Below the pieces are notes generated by a model. The model ran no database searches. It saw only the letters and a program-made list of their open reading frames with translations, and had not been told where the DNA came from. Of a DNA stretch of 5,856 nucleotides, positions 1 through 5,856 are shown one piece after another. Position numbers and translations under genes: made by a program. Numbering within the stretch: position 1 is the stretch's first letter; every line of letters starts with the position of its first letter. The DNA comes from Clostridiaceae bacterium (GTDB lineage: Bacteria; Bacillota; Clostridia; Saccharofermentanales; UBA5734), in assembly GCA_012522285.1 (NCBI GenBank), contig JAAYKS010000429.1, positions 1-5,856 on the forward strand, written 5' to 3'.

Positions 1-1016
1 CCGAGTTCATACGCATAGTAAGCGACGCGGTCGGAATGCCCGCGCGTGTATTCGTCTTTGGCGTCGACCACTTTGCGGAGCGCTTCGATCGTGTCCAGAT
101 AGCGCCGTTTGAGCAGCACGTACGTGCGGTCGAGCTCTTCGTTTTTGATGTTGACCAGGGAGTGCAAAAACGCGTTTTGGAGCGAAGAGGCCGCCTGGCT
201 CGAGAAAATCTCCAGCAGCTTGAGCCCGTCGTCCCGGTCGCATCCCTCGACGTAGATCACCCCGATCGAATGTTTGGATTCGTCGAGCAGCGGCACCAGC
301 ACACCGATGTCCGAAAACACCTTTTCGCAGGTCGCCCGGGTACGGCCGAGATCTTCCATCAGTCGCGGGGAAAGGCTTTCCCAGAAGTGCCCGATCGATC
401 CGTGAAACCGCCCGATTCCCTTGAAAAAGCTGCGGTTGCGGGATTCCTGGTTGCTGACGTCGTCCACGAGGATGAACGCGTCGGTCCCCTGGATGATCGG
501 CATAATCTGGATGAGAATCTCTTCCAGGATGCTGTCGATCGGCTGGAGCTGGTAGATGCGGGGCACGGCCGTCAGGATGCTGTTGAGGCCGTCGCGGAAC
601 TTGGAGATGATCCGCATCTGGGAAATTGACTTGATGCCGGACTCGATCAGCAGCAGCAACTGGTCAAACCGGTTGCTTTTTTCGCAGTATCCCTGGATGT
701 CGAGTTCCCGGATGGTATGCAGCGGCGGGGAGAGGTCCTTGTGCCCCGTCAGCAGCAAAATGTATAGCTCCTTGTTGAACATGCGGATGCGTTCCACGAC
801 CTGATCGCCGTGGATCGGAGTCATGAGAAAGTCCAGGATCAAAAGATCGAACTTCTCGTTGCGCACCATCTCGATCGCTTCCAGCGGATCGGTCGTGCCT
901 TTGAAAAAATACCCCGCCCGGTTGAGCAATACGGACAGGGAATCGATGATCCCGACGTCGTCGTCGACGATGAGAATCCGAAATTCCGCAGATACCTCCC
1001 GCGCTTTTTTTCTCAA
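1..1016 (-). CDS. Response regulator with receiver and HD-GYP domains (3' end outside window)
   Basis: The reverse strand reads open without a stop from 1016 to the left edge (338 complete codons). Residues 12-125 form a receiver domain: acidic pocket D18-D20 after the strand RILIV, phosphoacceptor D62 in LILDFLM, T90 in LLLTGH and K113 in YCEKS. Residues about 126-300 form a middle region with FRDGLNSILTAVPRIYQLQP at 140-159, resembling the DUF3369-type linker found in such regulators. From about 306 an HD-GYP domain begins (LDTIEALRKVVDAKDEYT, then GHSDRV with probable metal ligand H327); the HD and GYP motifs would lie beyond the edge. The family usually hydrolyses cyclic di-GMP under control of a partner histidine kinase. 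The start must be TTG at 1016-1014: an in-frame TAG lies three codons upstream, no ATG or GTG precedes the receiver domain, and AGGAG at 1032-1028 serves as ribosome binding site (11-base spacing). The partner kinase and any link to the sugar-acid genes are unknown. Confidence 0.9.
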   Translation of the reverse strand, partial: MRKKAREVSAEFRILIVDDDVGIIDSLSVLLNRAGYFFKGTTDPLEAIEMVRNEKFDLLILDFLMTPIHGDQVVERIRMFNKELYILLLTGHKDLSPPLHTIRELDIQGYCEKSNRFDQLLLLIESGIKSISQMRIISKFRDGLNSILTAVPRIYQLQPIDSILEEILIQIMPIIQGTDAFILVDDVSNQESRNRSFFKGIGRFHGSIGHFWESLSPRLMEDLGRTRATCEKVFSDIGVLVPLLDESKHSIGVIYVEGCDRDDGLKLLEIFSSQAASSLQNAFLHSLVNIKNEELDRTYVLLKRRYLDTIEALRKVVDAKDEYTRGHSDRVAYYAYEL

Positions 1017-1105
1017 GCGGTTCTACTCTCCTCACTGTCCATCAATTTTGGACCGGGCAAACGCCACTTCGTGGTCGTCCGCGAAAAACGTTCACCTGTA
1101 TCCAC

Positions 1106-1111
1106 ATTATA
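1106..1111 (-). promoter_or_regulatory. Candidate -10 box for the response regulator gene
   Basis: The minus strand shows a perfect TATAAT about 90 bases upstream of the TTG start. No good -35 hexamer lies 16-18 bases before it, so a sigma-70 promoter is only possible. If used, it would give a leader of roughly 80 bases. The leader contains two short inverted repeats: GTCCA/TGGAC with a 7-base loop at 1037-1053, and CCAC/GTGG around a 3-base loop at 1064-1074. The rest of the 1017-1199 gap holds no recognisable gene. I see no stem plus T-run terminator after the isomerase gene, so read-through from it into the regulator gene cannot be excluded. Confidence 0.3.
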
Positions 1112-1199
1112 TGAAAACAGTGGGGATCGTATAGTCCTTACGGGGGTCCACAGCGAAATGTCCGCATTCTGTAACAGGGCGCCAATAATGGCCGGCACG

Positions 1200-1979
1200 T
1201 TACAGAGCGACCAGCAGTCCGTGCAGATGGTCCGCCACGCGCGGCATGACCTCCCGGTACGCCTCGTTGTAAAAATCGAAAGCGAGCGCTCCGTCGAAAC
1301 CGGCTGTCCGCAGCGCGAGCAAGACCGCGGTCAGATCGATGTCGCCTTCCCAGGGAACCAGATGGCGGTGCACACTTCCCATGTTCTCGATGTGGGCGTG
1401 CGCGATGCGTGTTCCCAGGCGGGAAACGCTTTCCGGGATGTCCGGGTCGAGCAGATGCGAATGACCGATGTCAAAGTTGCAGCACATGGCGGGATCCCCG
1501 CCGAGGTCGTCGACCAGGCGGAGGAAGCTTTCCGTCGTGTCGATCCGGTGACCGGGTTCGGGTTCCAGAGCGATCCGCACGCCGTGTTCGGCCGCGATGC
1601 GAAGCAGTACGCCCAGACGCGCGACCAGTTCCTTGTATCCCCCATCGCCCTCTTCGGTGCGTTGCCCGGCCGCGAGTATGAACACGTCGGTACCGAACCG
1701 AGGCGTCTGTGCGATGCCCTTCTTGATCACTTCAAACACGTCGTCGTTGCCCACGAAATCGACGTGGCAGCCGATCGCGCTGATCGCCAGTCCGTTGTCT
1801 CTCGCCAGGGCCGCCACATGTTCGGCCGCGTAGGTCTCGATGACGTCGGGCCGCACGTGGAACAGTTTGTCTTCGATGCAGAACTCGAAGCCGTCAAATC
1901 CCGCTTCGCGGAACATCGGCACGATTTCGTCCATCGAATGCCGGAGACTCATCATCTGGGGTCGCGCACAAATCAGCAT
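1200..1979 (-). CDS. Sugar phosphate isomerase/epimerase, xylose-isomerase-like TIM barrel
   Basis: The 259-residue protein has the length and pattern of AP_endonuc_2/IolE-type TIM-barrel isomerases and epimerases, cytosolic metalloenzymes that move carbonyls or invert centres in sugars and sugar acids. Visible landmarks are the early strand segment FDGFEF (28-33), the metal-binding glutamate region ALEPEPG (137-143, probably E139), NFDIGHSH (168-175, D170 and H173), AHAHIEN (193-199, H196) and the GEGDID-like WEGDIDL (210-216). The last metal ligand, normally Glu near the C-terminus, appears as Asp (D235 in ALAFDFYN). No signal peptide is seen. ATG at 1979 was chosen because AGGAG at 1991-1987 sits seven bases upstream; the frame continues to 2078, but those 33 residues look like promoter DNA and precede the barrel. 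It is divergent from the FAD oxidoreductase/PdxA-kinase unit, which suggests an isomerisation step in the same sugar-acid route. The exact reaction cannot be read from sequence; a 2-oxo-tetronate isomerase (OtnI-like) role is possible but not shown. Confidence 0.88.
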   Translation of the reverse strand: MLICARPQMMSLRHSMDEIVPMFREAGFDGFEFCIEDKLFHVRPDVIETYAAEHVAALARDNGLAISAIGCHVDFVGNDDVFEVIKKGIAQTPRFGTDVFILAAGQRTEEGDGGYKELVARLGVLLRIAAEHGVRIALEPEPGHRIDTTESFLRLVDDLGGDPAMCCNFDIGHSHLLDPDIPESVSRLGTRIAHAHIENMGSVHRHLVPWEGDIDLTAVLLALRTAGFDGALAFDFYNEAYREVMPRVADHLHGLLVAL

Positions 1980-2000
1980 TTCTCCACTCCTGTAACCGAT

Positions 2001-2006
2001 ATAATA
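2001..2006 (-). promoter_or_regulatory. Candidate -10 box for the isomerase gene
   Basis: On the minus strand TATTAT lies about 22 bases before the ATG at 1979 and would give a very short leader carrying the AGGAG ribosome binding site. The same AT-rich island (2000-2006) reads TATAAT on the plus strand, so the direction of use is uncertain. No convincing -35 hexamer is visible, which would fit an activator-dependent promoter or a wrong call. Confidence 0.3.
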
Positions 2007-2066
2007 TGGGTGTCGCGGAATCTGGACCGCCCCTCCAGTATACCCGAATCCATGCCGCAGAGAGGG

Positions 2067-2152
2067 TGGTTCAACCAAATCTTCGGCCGGTGTGTCCGGT
2101 TCCGCACGAAACCGTCAACCACCACGGGTTCCATACTATAATCAAACCGGTC
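2067..2152. promoter_or_regulatory. Cluster of GGTT/AACC half-sites, candidate operators in the divergent promoter region
   Basis: Seven GGTT or AACC tetramers start at 2068, 2073, 2098, 2110, 2117, 2127 and 2145. Some pair into dyads: TGGTTCAACCA (2067-2077, perfect around one base), CGGTTCCGCACGAAACCG (2097-2114, 7 of 9 positions symmetric) and AAACCGGTCC (2144-2153), which resembles the AAACCGGTTT-like core of LacI-family operators and lies just after the plus-strand -10 box. This is what is visible; binding by a regulator is inference, and no regulator gene lies in the window. Confidence 0.35.
2137..2142 (+). promoter_or_regulatory. Candidate -10 box for the oxidoreductase/PdxA-kinase unit
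   Basis: A perfect TATAAT lies 75 bases before the ATG at 2218. The region at the -35 distance (around 2114-2119) does not match TTGACA, and it overlaps one of the GGTT/AACC dyads. Transcription would begin near 2149, inside the AAACCGGTCC dyad, an arrangement common for repressor-controlled catabolic promoters. Confidence 0.4.
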
Positions 2153-2206
2153 CCTGCCCGATATGACGCCACATGGGGCACAAGGCGGCGGAGACACAAC
2201 CATGAC

Positions 2207-2213
2207 GAGGTGA
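2207..2213 (+). promoter_or_regulatory. Ribosome binding site fixing the oxidoreductase start
   Basis: GAGGTGA stands four bases before ATG 2218. An in-frame TGA at 2203-2205 rules out any earlier start, so this site and ATG 2218 define the N-terminus. Confidence 0.75.
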
Positions 2214-2217
2214 CACC

Positions 2218-3540
2218 ATGCTGGACAAAACCGGAATCTTACAACACGTCGCAAAAACCGACACCACTTACGATGTACTGGTCGCAGGCGCCGGCCCGGC
2301 CGGGATCGGCGCGGCATTGGCCGCGGCCTCCGCGGGGGCGCATACCGCGATACTGGAAGCGCGCGGATTTTTCGGCGGTGTCGCGGCCGTGTCGCACTGG
2401 ATGCCGATGAATCGGCTTTTCCTGCGCGGCGAAAGCCGCGGCGCCATCCACAGTCTGTTTATCGACAAACTCCGCAGCCTGGGCCCTGACGCCTGCCGCG
2501 AAGGCAAGACCAGCTGGGTCGACGGAGACGGGCTGCACATCCATCCGGAATACCTGCGTCTCGCGGTGTATGAGCTGTTTGAAGAGACCGGCTGCGATTA
2601 CCGCATCGCCACCCCAGTGACCGGCACACAGATGGAAGGCGGCCGGATCGTGCGCGCGGTATCCGCCGCCAAAGACGAAACCGCCTCCTTTGCCGCCAAA
2701 GTTTTAGTCGACACCACGGGGGACGGGGATCTCTCCTACCATGCCGGAGTCCCGACCGTCACCGGCCGCGAAACCGACGGCGAGCTGATGTCGGTCACCA
2801 TGAGCTTTGCGCTGTGCGACGTCGACGTCGAGCGGCTGTATGCCGCGATCGACGAATACGGTAACGAAGAATTCCAGGACCTGATCCGCGCGGGCGAAGA
2901 CGACGGCTACCATGTGGCCGCCTGGTACTCGTTCGACCGCTCCACGCTCCCCGGCATCGTGTCGGTCAACAACGGCGGCTGGAAACGGGCCGGACGGATC
3001 GACGCGACCCGGCCGGAGGAACTGGCCATCGCGGACCGGTCGGGAGTCCAGGTCGCGGCCGACTTCATCCGGATCGTCCACGAGCGGCAGGTTCCCGGTC
3101 TGGAGCATTGCCGGCTGCTGCGCATCGGAGCGGCTCCCGGCATCCGGGAAACCCGCCGGATCGTCGGGGAATACGTGATGACGCTTGAAGACGCGATTGC
3201 CGGCACCGAGTTCCCGGACGTGGTCGCCCGCCGGTACGGCGCGGTGGATCCGGGCGGAATGGACGAGGGAAGGGATCTGCGGACCGCGATGAAGTCCGGG
3301 CACGCTTTCCCCTACCGGTCGTTGCTGCCTCTCAAGGTCGACAACCTGCTGGTGGCCGGGCGCTGCGCTTCCTACACGCACCTCGGCCTGACCGCCGGCA
3401 AGAGCATGGGCAACATGATGGCGCTCGGACATGCGGCCGGTGTTGCGGCCGCGATGGCGGCTCTCGAAGGGGTGCGTCCCCGCGATCTTCCGGTCGCCCT
3501 CATCCAAAAAAGCCTGCGCGAGGCCGGGGTGGAACTGTGA
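2218..3540 (+). CDS. FAD-dependent oxidoreductase, FAD_oxidored family
   Basis: The 440-residue flavoprotein belongs to the FAD_oxidored (PF12831-like) group. An N-terminal Rossmann fold binds the FAD ADP part: DVLVAGAGPAGIGAALAA (19-36), with GAGPAG at 24-29 and E47 (ILEAR) as probable ribose ligand, then FFGGVAA. A second dinucleotide-associated motif is VDTTGDGDLSYHAG (164-177). The family-typical GIRETRRIVGEY (308-319) follows, and the C-terminal flavin-binding part is NLLVAGRCAS (376-385) with LTAGKSMGNMMALGHAAG (391-408). No signal peptide or membrane segment is visible, so it is probably cytosolic. Its stop codon overlaps the start of the PdxA-kinase gene by four bases, which indicates coupled translation and a shared pathway. 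Members of this family are mostly uncharacterised enzymes in sugar or sugar-acid clusters. The reaction here is unknown; oxidation of a hydroxyl of the substrate or of an upstream polyol/aldonate is an inference. Fumarate reductase/succinate dehydrogenase flavoproteins are less likely given the GIRETRR motif. Confidence 0.9.
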   Translation: MLDKTGILQHVAKTDTTYDVLVAGAGPAGIGAALAAASAGAHTAILEARGFFGGVAAVSHWMPMNRLFLRGESRGAIHSLFIDKLRSLGPDACREGKTSWVDGDGLHIHPEYLRLAVYELFEETGCDYRIATPVTGTQMEGGRIVRAVSAAKDETASFAAKVLVDTTGDGDLSYHAGVPTVTGRETDGELMSVTMSFALCDVDVERLYAAIDEYGNEEFQDLIRAGEDDGYHVAAWYSFDRSTLPGIVSVNNGGWKRAGRIDATRPEELAIADRSGVQVAADFIRIVHERQVPGLEHCRLLRIGAAPGIRETRRIVGEYVMTLEDAIAGTEFPDVVARRYGAVDPGGMDEGRDLRTAMKSGHAFPYRSLLPLKVDNLLVAGRCASYTHLGLTAGKSMGNMMALGHAAGVAAAMAALEGVRPRDLPVALIQKSLREAGVEL

Positions 3541-5834
3541 GCAGGCTCCCCCGACCGATTCTTGCGGTCACGATGGGAGATCCGGCCGGCATCGGGCCGG
3601 AAATCGCGGTCCGCGCCATGGCGCGTCCGGGTGTGCGCCGGATGTCCCGTCCGTTGCTGTTCGGCGATCCCGCGGTCATCCGCAAGGCCGCCGCGGTCAC
3701 GGGAGTGACCCTCCCGGTGGTCGCACTCGACCGGGTCGCGGACGCGACTTTTGCCGCGGACCGGATCGAGGTGGTGGACTGTGCGCGGGCTGACCTGTCC
3801 CGGCTCGAGTACGGCAAGGTGCTGCCCGAGGCCGGCCTGGCCGCCTACCACTGTGTCGAGGCGGCCATCCAGAGCGCGCTCGACGGCGAGGTGGATGCCA
3901 CGGTGACCGCCCCGCTCCACAAAGAGGCACTGCAGGCGGCCGGTGTGCCCTATCCTGGCCACACCGAAATCTACGCAGCGCTCACCGGCACCCGGGACTA
4001 TGCCATGATGCTCGCGGACGGGGATTTCCGGGTGATCCACGTCAGCACCCACGTCTCGCTGCGCGAAGCCTGCGATCGGGTGACGCAGGACCGGGTCTAT
4101 CGGACCATCCTGCTCGCCAGGGACGCCATGCTGCGACTGGGCATCGCGTCTCCCCGGATCGGGGTCGCGGGTCTCAACCCCCATGCCGGCGAGAACGGAC
4201 TGTTCGGTGACGAAGAAATCCTCCACATCGCACCGGCGATTCGCCAAGCGGTCGCGGAGGGGATCGACGCGGACGGCCCGCTCCCGCCCGACTCCGCGTT
4301 CTCCCGCGCACGAGGCGGCCGCTATGACATCATGGTCGCGATGTATCACGACCAGGGGCACATCCCGATCAAGACTGCCGGCTTCGTCATGGATCGGAAA
4401 ACCGGGCGGTGGAAATCGGTGTCGGGCATCAACGTCACCCTCGGCCTCCCGATCATCCGCACCTCGGTGGACCACGGGACCGCCTTCGACCAGGCAGGAA
4501 TGGGCACGGCCTCCGACCGGAGCATGGTGGAGGCCATCCGCTACGCGGTGCAGTTGAGCCGCACCGCCCCGCCCCGACCGCCCGAGCCAACGCGTCGCGC
4601 CTTGCGCACCCTGCTCGCGGATGATCTCACCGGGGCGCTGGACACCGGGATGCAGCTCGCGGAGCGGACCGGGTCGCCGGTCGCCTGCGTGTGGGATCCC
4701 GACGCCATCGACAGCGTCCCGCGCGACGGGATCCTGATCTACGACACCGAAAGCAGAAATCAAACGGGAGATCTGCCTGCGCCGTCGCTTGACAGAGCGC
4801 TTGCCGCGCTCTCGGCCGCCGGACGGCGGATCGACTATCTGAAAATCGATTCCACACTGCGCGGTCCGGTCGTACCCACACTCGGTGCGGTACTCGAATC
4901 CGGAGAACATCCCGGTGCGTTGGTGTGTCCTGCCCTGCCCGCCCAAGGCCGCACCGTCCAGGCAGGACAGGTGCTGCTCGACAACATCCCGCTCCCGGAG
5001 ACCGACATCGGCCAAGATCCGCTGTCCCCTTCAGACGGCGCGCTGCTCCCGCAGTTTGTCGCCCGCTGGGGGCAGCACGCGGTCGCGTCCGGAACGGCAC
5101 AGGATCTCCCGCAGGCACTCGCGCGGGGTGCGCGGATCTTTTTTGCGGACGCGAAGTCCGATGCCGATCTGCGCCGTCTTGCGGAAACGGCTGCAGAGTA
5201 CGACCTGTTGCCTGTCGGATCCGCCGGACTCGCGGCCGCCTGGCCGGCCGCTGCCAAGAGCAACCCCCTCCCGACTTCTCCGCGCTTGCCGGGACCACTG
5301 GTCTTCCTCTGCGGTTCTCCCGCACAGCGTTCCCGCGACCAGGTCGCCCGGGTGCTGGAAGATCAACCCGACCTCGTCCATCTGCACCCGGCGCGCGCAG
5401 CCCTGACTGCTCCGGATGGATCCGCCGCGCGGGCGGCGATGTTGACCTCGACGCACGACGGCCTCAACCGCGCGCTGCGGGAAGGCAAGGACGTCCTGCT
5501 GGATCTGGTTCACGTTTCCAAAGACCGCATTGTCGCAGCCGAAGGTTCGCCGCAGACCGCCCGGGTCAACGCGGAACACATTTTGTCCTCGCTCCAGGCC
5601 TGGACGGAACCGCTGTCTCGAGCCGGGACGGTGGTGCTGCTGGGCGGTGACACCGCGATGGCAGCGCTCCGGTTCGCCGGCGCGGAGGCAGTGGAACTAG
5701 CGGGGGGTGCCCTACCGCAAATTCCGTACGGCAAGATTCGCGGCGGGCAGTGGGACGGCAAAACCATCGTTACCAAGGCCGGCGGGTTCGGCGACCCGGA
5801 CGCGTTGCTGCGATTGATCGACCTGCGCGCGTAA
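3537..5834 (+). CDS. pdxA: Fusion: PdxA2-type 4-phosphate dehydrogenase plus DUF1537 four-carbon acid-sugar kinase
   Basis: The 765-residue protein joins two enzymes. Residues 1-340 are a complete PdxA-family NAD-dependent dehydrogenase: TMGDPAGIGPEI (12-23), TAPLHKEAL (124-132), and metal-ligand histidines H142 (GHTEIYA), H216 (LNPHAGENGLFGDEE) and H271 (YHDQGHIPIK); the HIPIK form looks like the catabolic PdxA2 group rather than the vitamin B6 enzyme. A Pro-rich linker (about 341-354) follows. Residues 355-765 are a full DUF1537 kinase: LLADDLTGALDTG (359-371), KIDSTLRG (436-443), CPALPAQGRTVQAG (464-477), then the nucleotide-binding half with CGSPAQRSRDQ (592-602), LLGGDTA (701-707) and TKAGGFGDPDALL (746-758). 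In the known D-threonate/D-erythronate pathways the kinase phosphorylates O4 and PdxA2 oxidises C3, giving dihydroxyacetone phosphate and CO2. GTG 3537 is the start because it overlaps the preceding TGA (GTGA) and the next in-frame ATG falls inside the first motif. Both halves keep their key residues, with no internal stop. Substrate stereochemistry is not determinable. Confidence 0.93.
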   Translation: MSRLPRPILAVTMGDPAGIGPEIAVRAMARPGVRRMSRPLLFGDPAVIRKAAAVTGVTLPVVALDRVADATFAADRIEVVDCARADLSRLEYGKVLPEAGLAAYHCVEAAIQSALDGEVDATVTAPLHKEALQAAGVPYPGHTEIYAALTGTRDYAMMLADGDFRVIHVSTHVSLREACDRVTQDRVYRTILLARDAMLRLGIASPRIGVAGLNPHAGENGLFGDEEILHIAPAIRQAVAEGIDADGPLPPDSAFSRARGGRYDIMVAMYHDQGHIPIKTAGFVMDRKTGRWKSVSGINVTLGLPIIRTSVDHGTAFDQAGMGTASDRSMVEAIRYAVQLSRTAPPRPPEPTRRALRTLLADDLTGALDTGMQLAERTGSPVACVWDPDAIDSVPRDGILIYDTESRNQTGDLPAPSLDRALAALSAAGRRIDYLKIDSTLRGPVVPTLGAVLESGEHPGALVCPALPAQGRTVQAGQVLLDNIPLPETDIGQDPLSPSDGALLPQFVARWGQHAVASGTAQDLPQALARGARIFFADAKSDADLRRLAETAAEYDLLPVGSAGLAAAWPAAAKSNPLPTSPRLPGPLVFLCGSPAQRSRDQVARVLEDQPDLVHLHPARAALTAPDGSAARAAMLTSTHDGLNRALREGKDVLLDLVHVSKDRIVAAEGSPQTARVNAEHILSSLQAWTEPLSRAGTVVLLGGDTAMAALRFAGAEAVELAGGALPQIPYGKIRGGQWDGKTIVTKAGGFGDPDALLRLIDLRA

Positions 5835-5856
5835 GCAACCCGGCCGTCAAAGCGGC

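Noticed and set aside
36..629. 197-residue plus-strand frame
   Set aside because: It is antisense to the response regulator, whose minus-strand frame has clear receiver and HD-GYP motifs; the plus-strand translation has no recognisable domain.
664..1035. 123-residue minus-strand frame
   Set aside because: It lies in another frame of the same strand as the response regulator and has an Arg-rich, low-complexity translation typical of a shifted frame.
1013..1198. 61-residue minus-strand frame in the gap
   Set aside because: It starts with GTG without a clear ribosome binding site, covers the candidate promoter and resembles no family I know.
1169..1199. Terminator after the isomerase gene
   Set aside because: The CTGTAACAG palindrome and GC-rich bases there form no long stem and no T-run follows on the minus strand.
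1980..2078. 33-codon N-terminal extension of the isomerase
   Set aside because: AGGAG seven bases before ATG 1979 and the barrel's first strand right after it favour the short form; the extension covers the promoter candidate.
810..2141. 443-residue plus-strand frame
   Set aside because: It runs antisense through the regulator start, the gap, the whole isomerase and the divergent promoter region; spanning several unrelated units marks it as a high-GC shadow.
3372..5015. 547-residue minus-strand frame
   Set aside because: It is antisense to the flavoprotein end and most of the PdxA domain, both well supported by motifs; its composition is typical of an antisense shadow in high-GC DNA.
5843..5856. 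GCCG/CGGC hairpin after the fusion gene as a terminator
   Set aside because: The stem is only four base pairs, and the window ends before any T-run could be seen.

Overview
The window (about 60% GC or more by eye) holds four protein-coding genes and no RNA gene, CRISPR array or mobile element that I can see. It looks like a bacterial chromosome segment combining a signalling gene with a small catabolic locus. The taxon cannot be fixed. The response-regulator type at the left would fit a spirochaete or another free-living bacterium, but this is a weak guess.

Left part (1-1016, minus strand, running off the left edge): a response regulator with a receiver domain, a middle sensory/linker region and the first part of an HD-GYP cyclic-di-GMP phosphodiesterase domain. 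It begins with TTG and is cut by the window edge, so a simple ORF search misses it; the long plus-strand frames over it are shadows. A 183-base gap with a candidate promoter follows.

Middle (1200-1979, minus strand): a TIM-barrel sugar isomerase/epimerase of the xylose-isomerase-like family. A 238-base divergent promoter region (1980-2217) separates it from the plus-strand genes and carries candidate -10 boxes in both directions and a cluster of GGTT/AACC half-sites that may be operators.

Right part (2218-5834, plus strand): a two-gene, translationally coupled unit. The first gene is an FAD-dependent oxidoreductase of the FAD_oxidored family. The second overlaps it by four bases and encodes a 765-residue fusion of a PdxA2-type 4-phosphate dehydrogenase with a DUF1537 four-carbon acid-sugar kinase. 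In known D-threonate and D-erythronate degradation these two activities are consecutive: the kinase makes the 4-phosphate, and PdxA2 oxidises it at C3 with loss of CO2 to give dihydroxyacetone phosphate. Here both sit on one polypeptide.

The inferred picture is a catabolic locus for a C4 sugar acid, or for a compound converted into one by the flavoprotein and the isomerase. No transporter or dedicated transcription regulator lies inside the window, so the substrate stays open.
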